NCBI RefSeq assembly: GCF_016591975.1
Contig: NZ_AP024169.1
Location: 2,147,001-2,211,000, forward strand
Origin: Anaeromicropila herbilytica
GTDB taxonomy: Bacteria; Bacillota; Clostridia; Lachnospirales; Lachnospiraceae
DNA length: 64,000 bases
Direction of reading: 5' to 3'
The position numbers and the translations under genes are program-made. Position 1 is the first letter of the stretch. The number at the start of each line of letters is the position of its first letter. Shown one piece after another: positions 43,431 to 53,667 of this stretch. The notes under the pieces are model-generated. The model saw only the letters and a program-made list of their open reading frames with translations. It did no database searches and was not told the DNA's origin.

Positions 43431-45128
43431 ATGTTAAGACATTTTTTATGCGATAAGAAGGCGCTCTTTGCGTTCTTACTGATTGTTCCTTTTTCTGCAG
43501 CTGCATCAACTATATTTGCACTGTCTCTTGGACCCGTTATTAATACTGCAATACAGAGTAATACACAAGATTTATTTAAGAATTCGGTGATAGGAATCAT
43601 CACTGCCTTTGTTGATATGTTATGTTTACTTTTACTTAAGAAAAGTAGAGGGTATCTTATTTATAAATTTGTTGTCAGCCTAAAGAACCAACTTTTTGAG
43701 GATATTTTAAAGAAAAATATCGCAGATTATGAGAAGGACAGGACAGCTTATTATATGACGATGTTAACAAATGATGTGGATCGTATCAGGGGATCATATG
43801 TGTTTAGTATTCTTGGATTATATGGAGTGACATGGTGCTTTCTTATTTCATTTATTACAGTGTTAAGAATTAATCCTTATATTACTATTCTTCTGATTAT
43901 AATTGGAATAATGACATTAATTGTTCCTTCTTCCTTTGAGAAAAGGCTGGTTGCTAAGCAAAATAAACAATCTGAGTATTCAGAAGTATATATGAAGAAG
44001 ATGAAAGATTATCTAAATGGATTTGGTGTAATTAAGAATCATGGGATGGAACATAAGATACATAAAACATATAAAGAAGTAACGGATAGGGCAGAACATG
44101 CTACTTATTGTAGTAATTATTATAGTTTTAAGATTGCGTGGATCTCGATGAATTTTTCATCAATGATGTATGTATTTACTTTAATTGTTGGTGCTTATCT
44201 AGCAATTAAGGGAAAGATGTCAGTCGGATTAATCATTTCCTTATCTCAGGTTGTTGGTGGAGTAGTAGCTCCTTTTGAAGAAGTTCCGCAGTATATTGCT
44301 GAATTGAAAGGAATGAAAGGGATTGTTCAGAAATTAAAAAGAGTCAATGTTACAAAGATACAAGATTGTCAAAGTGTAGATTCATTTGAGAAAATAGTAC
44401 TTAAGAATGTTAATTTTTCATATGATAATTCCAATATGGTCTTACAAGATATTAATCTTGAGTTAAAAAGAAATAAAAAATACGCGATTGTGGGTAATAG
44501 TGGAAGTGGAAAAAGTACACTTGCCAAACTAATTGCTGGAATCTATCAAATAAAAGAAGCTGAGAATATAGACGGAATTGATGGAAACATATTCTTTAAT
44601 AAGACGCCAATGGAGAATGTAAACGAACAATCCATGATAGAGTTGATCTCTTATATGAGTCAAGACACATTTTTATTTGATGAATCGGTAATGTTTAATA
44701 TCGATTTACTTCAAGGACTTAAAGAAAGTCAACTGACCGAGATGCTAGGAAAAGTTCGATTGATTTGTGATGATAAAGATGCGCAATCCTTTTTATATAG
44801 TCAAGTCGGGGAAAATGGGAATTCTTTATCTGGAGGACAGAAGCAAAGGATAGGAATTGCAAGAGAACTACTCCATAAGAAACAAGTGCTTATTTTTGAT
44901 GAATTTACTTCAAGTTTAGATAATATAAATGCTACAGCATTGGAAGATATGATCATGAACTTGAAGGAAACTTGTATTATGGTTACTCATAGATTAAATT
45001 CATCGATGTTAAAGAGATGTGATGAAATATTAGTGATGAATGAGGGAAAAATCGTAGAACGTGGAACATTTGAAACGCTTATGGATAGCGGTAGTGAGTT
45101 TCTTAGACTGTATGGTGGTTTGAAATAG
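43431..45128 (+). CDS. ABC transporter, fused permease and ATPase (exporter type)
   Basis: 565 residues from ATG 43431 (TTGGAGG upstream; a TTG at 43419 overlaps that RBS). N-terminal six-helix ABC_membrane domain (about 1-310), C-terminal ATPase with Walker A VGNSGSGKST (about 353), signature LSGGQKQR (about 466), Walker B VLIFDEFTSSLD and the switch His in VTHRL. Exporters of this type are dimers that expel peptides, lipids or drugs. Preceded by a leader ORF and hairpin, which would fit drug-inducible expression. Substrate unknown. Confidence 0.92.
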   Translation: MLRHFLCDKKALFAFLLIVPFSAAASTIFALSLGPVINTAIQSNTQDLFKNSVIGIITAFVDMLCLLLLKKSRGYLIYKFVVSLKNQLFEDILKKNIADYEKDRTAYYMTMLTNDVDRIRGSYVFSILGLYGVTWCFLISFITVLRINPYITILLIIIGIMTLIVPSSFEKRLVAKQNKQSEYSEVYMKKMKDYLNGFGVIKNHGMEHKIHKTYKEVTDRAEHATYCSNYYSFKIAWISMNFSSMMYVFTLIVGAYLAIKGKMSVGLIISLSQVVGGVVAPFEEVPQYIAELKGMKGIVQKLKRVNVTKIQDCQSVDSFEKIVLKNVNFSYDNSNMVLQDINLELKRNKKYAIVGNSGSGKSTLAKLIAGIYQIKEAENIDGIDGNIFFNKTPMENVNEQSMIELISYMSQDTFLFDESVMFNIDLLQGLKESQLTEMLGKVRLICDDKDAQSFLYSQVGENGNSLSGGQKQRIGIARELLHKKQVLIFDEFTSSLDNINATALEDMIMNLKETCIMVTHRLNSSMLKRCDEILVMNEGKIVERGTFETLMDSGSEFLRLYGGLK

Positions 45129-45168
45129 TTACTTAGTAGTAAATGCATTCATAAATATTGAGATAAGG

Positions 45169-45214
45169 AAAAGGGTATTGATGAAACGAAATATTTTATC
45201 AATACCCTTTTTAT
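45169..45214 (+). terminator. Terminator after the ABC exporter
   Basis: Stem AAAGGGTATTGAT / ATCAATACCCTTT with T-run. Confidence 0.88.
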
Positions 45215-45244
45215 TTTGAAATCATTATCTATTTGGGCATAAAA

Positions 45245-45272
45245 AAAGTTGTCAGAATTGTCTGACAACTTT
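45245..45272. other. Isolated 12-bp perfect hairpin
   Basis: AAAGTTGTCAGA-ATTG-TCTGACAACTTT. Only the minus-strand side has a T-run (from the A-run at 45241), yet no minus-strand gene ends nearby. It could be an operator for the HelD gene or a terminator of an unseen antisense transcript. Confidence 0.45.
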
Positions 45273-45409
45273 CAACTATTTTTAGGTAATTTACATTTTT
45301 AATCATATCATAATTAAAATAAAAAGTCTAGTATTAATTTCAAAAGATGCTAAAATTATCATACATCACAATAATCAAGATAAATCTAAATCGAAAAGGA
45401 GGCTATATT

Positions 45410-47623
45410 ATGAAAAAATCAGTAAAAAGTATGAATGAAGAAAAGCAGCAGGAAAGAGTAAAACTAGAGATAAGAAAAACAGAAGAACTTTATGAAAAAA
45501 AGCATTTGGAGAAGACAGTTCAAATTATTAAGGAAAATATCAAAGAATATGAAGCAAAACAGAAAGAAATCAGTGCAGAGACAGAAGATTTATATGATCA
45601 TTACCACTCAGATAACCCAGAGCTTCACAATCAATTATTAGTTAGTTTGGATATGAAAGGTATCATTTATAGAACATTGTTTAAGAATACAAATGCACTT
45701 GATAAACCATACTTTGGCCGAATCGATTATAATGAAGAGAATGATAATCAAGAATTCTCTTTATATATTGGTAAGAATGGAATATCAAATGGAAACTCTG
45801 ATATTATAATCATTGATTGGAGAGCTCCTGTTGCCAGTGTATACTACGATAGTGATCTTGGTGAAAGCTACTATTTATCACCACTTGGAGAACGTATTCA
45901 TATTAATCTAGATAAAAAACGAACTTTTGAGATTGATCATAGTCAGTTAATTGATTTCTATGATACTGACGTTGTAGCCAATGATGAATTCTTAACAAAA
46001 TATCTAGCTAAGAATAAAGAGGTTATCTTAGGAGAGATTATTGCAACCATTCAAAAAGAGCAGAATCGGATAATTCGAGATACCCCATGGCATTCTATCA
46101 TTGTTCAAGGAGTTGCAGGAAGTGGGAAGACAACAGTAGCAATGCATAGAATCTCATATATCTTATATAACTTTAAAGATAAGTTTAGACCGGAAGAGTT
46201 CTATATCATTGGAAGTAACAAAATATTGCTTAACTATATTACGGGAGTATTGCCGAATCTAGATGTATACAATATTAATCAAATGACATTAGAAGAATTT
46301 ATGTTATATATGCTAGATAAAGATTTTAATATAAAGAAGCGTAAATTCATATTACAGGATAGTTTCTCAAAGATTCAACCAAATAGAAAAGATGTTACTC
46401 TGATGAGATTAAAGAGATTAAAAGGAACTATTCCATTTGTGAAAGCATTAGAACAGTATCTAGAAGAATATGAGACAAACTATATTCCAACCAAATCAGT
46501 TAACTACCGCGGGCAAATTATTTATTCAAGTGAAGAAATCAAGAGCTTACTTCATACATTTAAGGATCGATCGCTTGGAGAGAAAATTGATATATTGAAT
46601 AAGCGTCTCCAGAATAAAGTAAAACTGAAGAATGAAATGTTAGGTGAAGAGAAAGAGGTTATACGAGCAGAAGTAAAAAAATATAATCAATTTTTTGGTA
46701 AGAAACATGTAAAAATAGATGTTCTTGAGGTATATGAAAGTTTTATCCTAGATGCGAAGGAACATAGAGAAAAATATTTGGAAGCAAATATATATCTTCC
46801 AGAAGGTGAAGTATTTCAGCAATTACTTTATGATCTAGATCATAAAGTAATAGATATTTATGATTTAAGTATGCTTAATTTCATCAAGAAAAAATTAAAG
46901 ATATCCGTTGATTATGAGGATGTTAATCATATTGTAGTGGATGAAGCACAAGATTTTGGTGTAATGGCTTTCTATGTACTTCGTCAGCTTTTTCCAAAAT
47001 GTACTTTTACTATTATGGGGGATGTATCACAGAATATCTATTATGATACAGGTATGAATGATTGGGAAGCATTGCAGAATGAGGTATTCTCACCAGAGAA
47101 GGATCAATTCTATGTATTAGCCAAAAGTTATCGTAATACTGTTGAGATATCAAACTATGCAAGTCGTGTCTTAAGGAAGTGTACCTTTAAGACATATGAG
47201 ATTGAACCAATTATTCGTCATGGCAAGGAAGTAAATCTAGTAGAAGTCAAGTCAGAGGAAGATATGGTACAAGAGACAGTTCGTATGCTAAAAGAAATTC
47301 AAGAAGAAGGTTATAATACAACTGCTGTTATATGTAGAACTGTTGAGGAGACACTTACGGTAAGTGAACTTCTTAGGAATCATGTAAAGATTGAACAACT
47401 AGAGAAAGAACTCGATAAGACCACTTTTACAAATGGAATTATGGTTCTTCCAATTCATATGACGAAAGGTCTAGAGTTTGATTCTGTTATTCTCTGGAAT
47501 CCGGATACGAATCGTTATGAAGAATCGGATGCAGATGCAAAACTTCTCTATGTTGCAATTACCAGAGCTTTGCACGAGTTGCATATTGTTTATCAGGGAG
47601 AATTATCTAGATTGCTTCAATAA
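45410..47623 (+). CDS. HelD-like superfamily 1 helicase (RNA polymerase recycling factor)
   Basis: 737 residues from ATG 45410 (AAAGGAGG upstream). An N-terminal coiled coil (about 10-65) precedes the split UvrD-type motor: Walker A QGVAGSGKTTVAMHR (about 234), Walker B HIVVDEAQDFG, LAKSYRNT, and the late motifs HMTKGLEFDSVI and LYVAITRAL. HelD proteins release RNA polymerase from stalled complexes; the N-terminal coiled coil enters the secondary channel. The length and coiled coil fit Firmicutes HelD. Distinction from a generic RecQ/UvrD helicase rests on the coiled coil and the conserved domain DWRAPVASVYYD. Confidence 0.85.
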   Translation: MKKSVKSMNEEKQQERVKLEIRKTEELYEKKHLEKTVQIIKENIKEYEAKQKEISAETEDLYDHYHSDNPELHNQLLVSLDMKGIIYRTLFKNTNALDKPYFGRIDYNEENDNQEFSLYIGKNGISNGNSDIIIIDWRAPVASVYYDSDLGESYYLSPLGERIHINLDKKRTFEIDHSQLIDFYDTDVVANDEFLTKYLAKNKEVILGEIIATIQKEQNRIIRDTPWHSIIVQGVAGSGKTTVAMHRISYILYNFKDKFRPEEFYIIGSNKILLNYITGVLPNLDVYNINQMTLEEFMLYMLDKDFNIKKRKFILQDSFSKIQPNRKDVTLMRLKRLKGTIPFVKALEQYLEEYETNYIPTKSVNYRGQIIYSSEEIKSLLHTFKDRSLGEKIDILNKRLQNKVKLKNEMLGEEKEVIRAEVKKYNQFFGKKHVKIDVLEVYESFILDAKEHREKYLEANIYLPEGEVFQQLLYDLDHKVIDIYDLSMLNFIKKKLKISVDYEDVNHIVVDEAQDFGVMAFYVLRQLFPKCTFTIMGDVSQNIYYDTGMNDWEALQNEVFSPEKDQFYVLAKSYRNTVEISNYASRVLRKCTFKTYEIEPIIRHGKEVNLVEVKSEEDMVQETVRMLKEIQEEGYNTTAVICRTVEETLTVSELLRNHVKIEQLEKELDKTTFTNGIMVLPIHMTKGLEFDSVILWNPDTNRYEESDADAKLLYVAITRALHELHIVYQGELSRLLQ

Positions 47624-47694
47624 GTTTTCATGTATTTATGAAAAGGAAAGAGATAGAAAGGTAATTCTGTTATATAAATATGGTATTAACAGTA

Positions 47695-47738
47695 GTGCTA
47701 TGGAATGCATGCAGAGTATAGTATTCCATAGCACCTTT
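47695..47738 (+). terminator. Terminator after the HelD gene
   Basis: Stem GTGCTATGGAAT / ATTCCATAGCAC with a 16-nt loop and CTTTATTT tail. Confidence 0.8.
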
Positions 47739-47861
47739 ATTTATTTAACTAATATATCATAATACTTTATAATAATTATGAATATTCAATAATAACTTAA
47801 TTAAATAATAAAATTTAGGCGAAATTTAGTTCAATCTGACTGTTAAATAATTACAAATCCA

Positions 47862-47890
47862 TTGAAACTAAAACTGAGTAGAGTTATAAT
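47862..47890 (+). promoter_or_regulatory. Promoter of the membrane pyrophosphatase
   Basis: TTGAAA (47862-47867), 17-nt spacer, TATAAT (47885-47890), about 110 nt before the start. The rest of 47740-47999 is AT-rich with no other feature seen. Confidence 0.7.
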
Positions 47891-47999
47891 AGGTAAGGAT
47901 ATTATGGAAAAATAAGGCAATGCATCGTAATTCTACAACGATTGAATTTCTGCTATATTTTCTTATCATATCCAAATTCTAATACGGAAGGTGTTAAGT

Positions 48000-50087
48000 A
48001 TGAATGTCGATGAAAATATCTTTTTTTACTTGGCAATCGCAGTATCACTAGTTTCTTTTGGAGTAGCTTACTACTTCTATCACTGGGTAAAATCACAGAA
48101 ATCAAACAACGAGAGAATTGCAGAAATTGGTAGTTACATTAGAAAAGGATCTAACACTTTTTTAAAGAAAGAATATATCGTGCTATCTCAGTTCGCAGGT
48201 GTTATAGCAGTACTTATTCTTTTGTTCCTTCCAGAACCAATATGGAATGGAAAAGCAACAGATAATATAGGAATGGCTGTTTGTTACCTTTTAGGAACTG
48301 TTTTCTCAGCTTTTGCAGGTAAAGTTGGAATTGAAGTTGCAACTATTGCCAATATGAAAGCAGCCGAAGCAGCAAAAGAAGGAATTAAACCATCTTTCCT
48401 AGTTGGTTTTCGTGGTGGTTCTGTAATGGGTATGTCTGTTGTTGGAACAAGTTTGTTAGGTGTTACACTTGTATATGCCCTAACACATGATTCCAGTATG
48501 GTATTAGGTTTCAGTTTTGGAGCAAGCTCACTTGCGTTATTTGCAAAAGCTGGTGGTGGAATCTTTACGAAAACTGCAGATATCAGTGCGGATTTGGTTG
48601 GTAAAGTTGAACTTTCTATACCAGAAGATGATCCAAGAAATCCAGCAGTTATTGCAGATAATGTAGGTGATAATGTAGGTGATGTTGCAGGCATGGGAGC
48701 TGACTTATTCGATTCGAATGTAGCTGCAATGACCGCAGCCTTAGTTATTGCAATGTCTCTTGACAAAGGAAAAGGTAATACGAATATTGCAATGATATTC
48801 TGCTATGCAGCGTTAGGACTTTTAGCATCAGTAATTGGAGTATTATCGGCAAGGATGGGCAAAAAAGGAGATCCTACCAAAGCTTTAAATAATAGTACAT
48901 ATATAACAACAGTAATATTTGCTGGATTAACGGCAGTAGCAACGTGGGCTTTTGATATGGAGTGGCGTATCTGGGGGGCAACAGCTATTGGTCTAGCCGT
49001 TGGTGTTATCATTGGTTTTGCGAGTGATTACTTTACCAATGATAATAAGAAACCAGTTCGTTATGTAGCAAAAGCATCGAATATGGGGCCAGCCTTTACA
49101 ATTATCTCAGGTGTATGTTATGGATTCTTAAGTGTTCTGCCTTCCATGATAGGTATTGCAATATCAGCAGTATTGGCTTACAACATCTGTGATCCAATTG
49201 GAGATGGTTATGCGATGTTTGGTATCTCCATGGCTGCAATGGGTATGTTATCAATCGTTGGTATGATTATATCGAATGATGCCTATGGACCTATCGTAGA
49301 TAATGCGAGAGGACTTGCTGAGATGGGAGATCTTGGAGATGAGGTTCTAGATATCACAGATCAACTAGATAGTGCAGGAAATACGGTTAAAGCAATTACG
49401 AAAGGTTTTGCAATTGGAGCTGCTGGTTTAACAATTATATCGCTTTTAGGAGCTTTTATGAGTGAAGTTAATGTGGCAGCGGTTGAAAAAGGACTTGAAA
49501 AAATCACTGGATTTGATATCATGAACCCTATGGTATTCTTTGGAATATTAATTGGTACCGCTACACCAGCTGTATTCTCAGCAATGCTAATGCTTGGCGT
49601 TGATCGTAATGCACAACGTATGGTTGCCGAAATTCATAGACAATTTAAAGAGATTCCAGGTTTAAAGGAAGGCAAAAAAGGTGTTACTCCTGAGTATGAT
49701 AAATGTATTGAAATAGCAACTACTGGTGCATTAAGAGAGTTAATTCCTGCTGGTCTCGTATCGATTGTTTTAACCTTGGCTGTAGGTTTTGTTGGTGGTG
49801 TTTATGCTATCGGTGGCTTTTTAACTGGTAATATCGCAAGTGGTTTGTTATTAGCATTATTCATGTCTAATTCAGGTGGCCTTTGGGATAACGCTAAGAA
49901 ATATGTAGAATCTGGCCATGAAGGTGGAAAAGGTTCCGATACACATAAAGCAGCAGTCGTTGGTGATACAGTTGGTGATCCATTTAAGGATACAGCAGGT
50001 CCTTCATTGAATACTCAAGTAACTGTTGTTTCCTTGGTGGCTTCCATTATGGCTACTTTGTTCTTATCATTCCATATCTTTGGGTGA
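48000..50087 (+). CDS. hppA: Membrane-bound ion-pumping pyrophosphatase
   Basis: 695 residues with about 15-16 transmembrane helices. Substrate motifs are complete: DISADLVGKVE, EDDPRNPAVIADNVGDNVGD, and GGKGSDTHKAAVVGDTVGDPFKDTAGPS. It hydrolyses cytosolic pyrophosphate to pump ions. GNTVKAITKGFAIG carries Lys and Thr where potassium-dependent enzymes have Ala and Gly, so it should be potassium-independent and probably proton-pumping. GTG 47991 overlaps the RBS GGAAGGTG; ATG 48000 is preferred. Pyrophosphate-driven pumping fits anaerobes with PPi-based glycolysis. Confidence 0.95.
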   Translation: MNVDENIFFYLAIAVSLVSFGVAYYFYHWVKSQKSNNERIAEIGSYIRKGSNTFLKKEYIVLSQFAGVIAVLILLFLPEPIWNGKATDNIGMAVCYLLGTVFSAFAGKVGIEVATIANMKAAEAAKEGIKPSFLVGFRGGSVMGMSVVGTSLLGVTLVYALTHDSSMVLGFSFGASSLALFAKAGGGIFTKTADISADLVGKVELSIPEDDPRNPAVIADNVGDNVGDVAGMGADLFDSNVAAMTAALVIAMSLDKGKGNTNIAMIFCYAALGLLASVIGVLSARMGKKGDPTKALNNSTYITTVIFAGLTAVATWAFDMEWRIWGATAIGLAVGVIIGFASDYFTNDNKKPVRYVAKASNMGPAFTIISGVCYGFLSVLPSMIGIAISAVLAYNICDPIGDGYAMFGISMAAMGMLSIVGMIISNDAYGPIVDNARGLAEMGDLGDEVLDITDQLDSAGNTVKAITKGFAIGAAGLTIISLLGAFMSEVNVAAVEKGLEKITGFDIMNPMVFFGILIGTATPAVFSAMLMLGVDRNAQRMVAEIHRQFKEIPGLKEGKKGVTPEYDKCIEIATTGALRELIPAGLVSIVLTLAVGFVGGVYAIGGFLTGNIASGLLLALFMSNSGGLWDNAKKYVESGHEGGKGSDTHKAAVVGDTVGDPFKDTAGPSLNTQVTVVSLVASIMATLFLSFHIFG

Positions 50088-50150
50088 TAGGACATACAGG
50101 TATTTCTTATCATCCCAAGTTGTGACTGATACTATATAGAGTAGGTATAA

Positions 50151-50197
50151 AAAAGAAGGTTTTAATCATTATTTTATGATTACGACCTTCTTTTTTT
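50151..50197 (+). terminator. Terminator after hppA
   Basis: Stem AAAAGAAGGT / ACCTTCTTTT with inner AATCAT / ATGATT pairs and seven T residues. Confidence 0.85.
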
Positions 50198-50359
50198 ATG
50201 GGTAATGAAAAATAAATTATTAACTAATACTATTATCACTAGGAAAAAAGACCTATAAATATAGGAATGATAAGCAAATTATTATATAATATAGAAAGAT
50301 ATAAATTATTACAGTAATGGAATAAGTATGAAATACGTTGAAAGGCAACGGGTATAAAT

Positions 50360-53344
50360 ATGAGTACACTATGGAAAGAACTTGGAATAGAAGAAACGAA
50401 AGATAAAAATATCATTAAAGATGCTTATCGAAGTAAGTTAGTAACCGTAAACCCAGAAGATGATGAAGAAGGTTTTAAAGCTCTTCGAAGTGCTTATGAG
50501 GAAGCAATGAGATTGGCTGATCTTGAAGTAGAAGAGCTTATAGAGAGAAAAGAAGATACTCCAATAAGTCAATGGTTGCAAAAAGTTAACAGTACATATC
50601 AGGATTTTTATAAAAGAATCAAAGTAGAAGAATGGGAAGAGCTATTAAAAGAGGATATTTGTATAGGCTTAGAGACCAGCAATGAAGTGAAGGAGCAGTT
50701 ACTTATATTTTTAATGGATAATTTTCGATTGCCACATAAAGTATGGATAGCTCTTAATCGAATCTTCCATTTTACTGAGGAAAAGGAAGAATTATATGAA
50801 AGATATCCAAAGAACTTTATTGATTTTATAGAGAGAGCAGTATGGAATGAAGATTTTCTAGACTATGATTTATTCGATGGTGATTCTGATAGTGATTATG
50901 ATGGATTCATCCAGATATATTATGAACTAAAGAATGCGTTGGAAGAACAAAATCCAAATGATATTGAAAAGTACATAATAGAATGCAAAGATTTTATGAT
51001 ATATCACCCATATTTAGCTGTAGAAGAAGCAAGATGTTGCATAATAAATAAAGATTATACAAAAGCAAAAGAGATAATGGAAGAATTACAACGTGAGTAT
51101 CCAGATAATACTTATATTATGTACTTCTATGCTTATATTCTATATGAAAATAATCATATTGATGAAGCATTCCATACATATCAAACCCTATTAGAACAAG
51201 TACCAAATCATTATTCAGCAAAATTAGGTCTAGCGGATTGTTATTTTAAGAAAGAAGATTATGAAAAGGCAAAAGAATATTATATTGATATTCTAGAGAA
51301 TTATCCTCAAGACAGTTACGCTGAAAATGGAATGATAAAAGTGAATGAAATATTGATACAACAATATCAAGAAGTAATCAAAGAGGATGCTAATAATATT
51401 AATACGATCCTAGAGCTTGGTTGGTGCTATTATCAGAACTTACATTACGAAGAATGTATCGAATTATTAGATAAATTAACTCCAGATGAAGAAAATAAGC
51501 TTGATTATTGTAATCTAAAAGGACGTACCCTATTATATCATAATGATTTCTTAAGAGCCCTTGAATATCTGCCAGTGTGGTTGGAAGGATTAGAAGCTAT
51601 AACCGATGAAGATACAGAAGAGCTAAAGAAGAAGAGAAAACGAATTGGATATGCTTATTTTACAATTAGTAGTGCTTATAGTGGGTTAGCTAAGAAGGAA
51701 GAAAAGTATTTAGACATTGCTCTAGAATACGTAGATAAAGCAATAGATAAAGAAGATGATCTAATTCAAATACTTAGTTACAAGAATCAAAGAGCAGATC
51801 TATTATATAGTATGAATCGTTATGAAGAATGTGTGGATCAGTGTGACTCAATTCTAGAGGAGTCAGAAGAATATTATCCAGCCATTGTAAAAAGGCAAGA
51901 AGCATACTATGAATTAGAACGATATCAGAATGTAGTAGATGATTATTATAAAGCAATAGAGATATATTCCAAAGACGCAAGACCATACAAGTTAGCTATA
52001 AAGACTTTCTTACTTTATCAGAAATATGAAGATGCAATGGACATCATCAATAAAGCAAAGGAAGAAGAGACATATACGGATGATATCTGTTTGCTTGAAG
52101 TTAGGGCAATACGTGATAATGCGAGCACGGAAGAAGATATGGATAAGGCTTATCAACTACTTAATACTGTTAAGGAACACATAAAAGAGGGTACCAGTGT
52201 TCTAGAGAGACAAGGAGAGGCATACTACGAAGGAGCTATCTGCTTGAGAGATCTGAAAAAGTATAAAGAAGCTTTAGAAGAGATTAATCAGGCACTGCAT
52301 TTAACCCCAGATGTAGATGATTATATCTATTGTAAAGCAAATATCTTATTTGATATGCAAGAATACAGTCAAGCGGAAAGTATTTATCAGCTGTTGGGTG
52401 AGAAATTCATCAATAATGAGAATATAATTTATAAGTTAGCACGAATCTGTGATCTACGTGGAGAAAGAAATAAAGCATTACAGTCTTACGAGGAAGTCTT
52501 ATCTATTAATCCTGAGAATGGAAATGCAAATTATTGCATAGCAGAAATCTATGAAGAAGTAGCAAAAGAGACAGGTAAGCGTGAATATTTCGAACGGGCC
52601 CTACCATATCGATCAAGGCAGATTGAACTTTATGCCAATGATTATAATTACATAGAACGAGGCCTTCTGTATGCAGAATTAGAACGTTACGAAGAAGCCA
52701 TTGAAGATTACAAAAAAGCGATAGAGGATAACCCAGACAGTCCATATCCATACAATAATATTGGTTTAGCTTATCAGTATCAGGGAAAATACGAGCTTGC
52801 GATTGAATATTATAGTCAATCAATTGATCATTTTGAAGATGAGACCATCATAATGCCTTATAACAATATGGCAGACTGTTATATTATATTAAATCGATTA
52901 GAAGAAGCAGAAGAGTGTTATAAGGAGAATCTAAAATTATTTCCTGACAGGGAAACTTCTTATACGTACCTTGCAGACTTATATCGTAAACGCAAAGAAT
53001 ATGTGGAAGCTATTCGTTTTTATGAAAGAGCAATAAAGAATTTGGCCAATATTAATAAAAATAAAATATATCTCGAGATAGCTGAAACGTATGAAGAAAA
53101 AAGAGATCACAAAAATGCTATCTTATATTATAAAAAAGCGATTAAAGAAGATGTGAAGGCACCAAAAGCATATGCAGCATTTGCTGGATATTATCTGTAT
53201 GTAGGAGATAATTATGGTAAAGCTATTAAGATGCTAAAGAAGGCAATTCAATTATCAGAAGATCATGATGATTACTTTGATTATTGGGGAGAACTTGGAA
53301 AAAGGCCAAAGACGCAATGCAAACAGCACTTGATATGTATATAA
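50360..53344 (+). CDS. J-domain-like plus TPR repeat protein, frameshifted near the 3' end
   Basis: 994 residues in this frame. The N-terminus (about 1-55; LWKELGIEETKDKNIIKDAYRSKL, then VNPEDDEEGFKALRSAYEEA) is a J-domain-like segment of the DjlB/DjlC kind, with NPE where Hsp40 has HPD. The rest is a long array of TPR units (pattern A..Y..AI..Y). The last residues after GELGK are out of frame: the expected continuation is found one frame back from about 53300 on. An HscC-type Hsp70 gene lies downstream, so this is a likely co-chaperone. RBS is weak (AACGGG). Confidence 0.8.
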   Translation: MSTLWKELGIEETKDKNIIKDAYRSKLVTVNPEDDEEGFKALRSAYEEAMRLADLEVEELIERKEDTPISQWLQKVNSTYQDFYKRIKVEEWEELLKEDICIGLETSNEVKEQLLIFLMDNFRLPHKVWIALNRIFHFTEEKEELYERYPKNFIDFIERAVWNEDFLDYDLFDGDSDSDYDGFIQIYYELKNALEEQNPNDIEKYIIECKDFMIYHPYLAVEEARCCIINKDYTKAKEIMEELQREYPDNTYIMYFYAYILYENNHIDEAFHTYQTLLEQVPNHYSAKLGLADCYFKKEDYEKAKEYYIDILENYPQDSYAENGMIKVNEILIQQYQEVIKEDANNINTILELGWCYYQNLHYEECIELLDKLTPDEENKLDYCNLKGRTLLYHNDFLRALEYLPVWLEGLEAITDEDTEELKKKRKRIGYAYFTISSAYSGLAKKEEKYLDIALEYVDKAIDKEDDLIQILSYKNQRADLLYSMNRYEECVDQCDSILEESEEYYPAIVKRQEAYYELERYQNVVDDYYKAIEIYSKDARPYKLAIKTFLLYQKYEDAMDIINKAKEEETYTDDICLLEVRAIRDNASTEEDMDKAYQLLNTVKEHIKEGTSVLERQGEAYYEGAICLRDLKKYKEALEEINQALHLTPDVDDYIYCKANILFDMQEYSQAESIYQLLGEKFINNENIIYKLARICDLRGERNKALQSYEEVLSINPENGNANYCIAEIYEEVAKETGKREYFERALPYRSRQIELYANDYNYIERGLLYAELERYEEAIEDYKKAIEDNPDSPYPYNNIGLAYQYQGKYELAIEYYSQSIDHFEDETIIMPYNNMADCYIILNRLEEAEECYKENLKLFPDRETSYTYLADLYRKRKEYVEAIRFYERAIKNLANINKNKIYLEIAETYEEKRDHKNAILYYKKAIKEDVKAPKAYAAFAGYYLYVGDNYGKAIKMLKKAIQLSEDHDDYFDYWGELGKRPKTQCKQHLICI

Positions 53345-53661
53345 AAGAGTATCATAACTTGAATGAATATGTCGATACAATTGGAAGAGTACCTGCTAGA
53401 TGTTATAATATTGGAAGTATATACTATTTCCTAGGTGATATTGAAAAAGCAAAAGAATATTTTGAACGCATGTGTTCCAGTAGAAAATGTGATTTCTGTA
53501 CCACAATGGAATGCTATGAAGCATTGATTGGCAAGGCATTACTTTTAGAATATCAAAAAGAATATAGAAAAGCAGAAGAATATTATAAGAAAGTATTAAC
53601 TTATGATGTGAATAATGCGTTCAGTCAACATGCATTGAAAAGATTGGCTAAGATGAAATAA
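53284..53661 (+). CDS. C-terminal TPR continuation of the J/TPR protein (minus one frame)
   Basis: From about 53300 this frame reads KAKDAMQTALDMYIKEYHNL and goes on with TPR-like repeats to KRLAKMK. It joins the upstream frame at GGA-AAAA-GG (A5 at 53299-53303): one extra A would make GELGKKAKDAMQ continuous. It has no RBS or convincing start of its own, so it is either the tail of a broken gene, a sequencing or assembly error in the A-run, or a product of frameshifting. Confidence 0.7.
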   Translation: MGRTWKKAKDAMQTALDMYIKEYHNLNEYVDTIGRVPARCYNIGSIYYFLGDIEKAKEYFERMCSSRKCDFCTTMECYEALIGKALLLEYQKEYRKAEEYYKKVLTYDVNNAFSQHALKRLAKMK

Positions 53662-53667
53662 TAAAAT

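Noticed and set aside
48284..48766. 160-codon minus-strand ORF inside hppA
   Set aside because: It is a mirror frame of a highly conserved membrane pyrophosphatase and has no RBS or recognisable domain.
52506..52823. 105-codon minus-strand ORF inside the TPR gene
   Set aside because: Shadow of repetitive TPR coding sequence.
53295..53305. Programmed -1 frameshift in the J/TPR gene
   Set aside because: A_AAA_AGG allows only one of two tRNAs to re-pair well, and no downstream stimulatory structure is evident; a simple indel is more likely.
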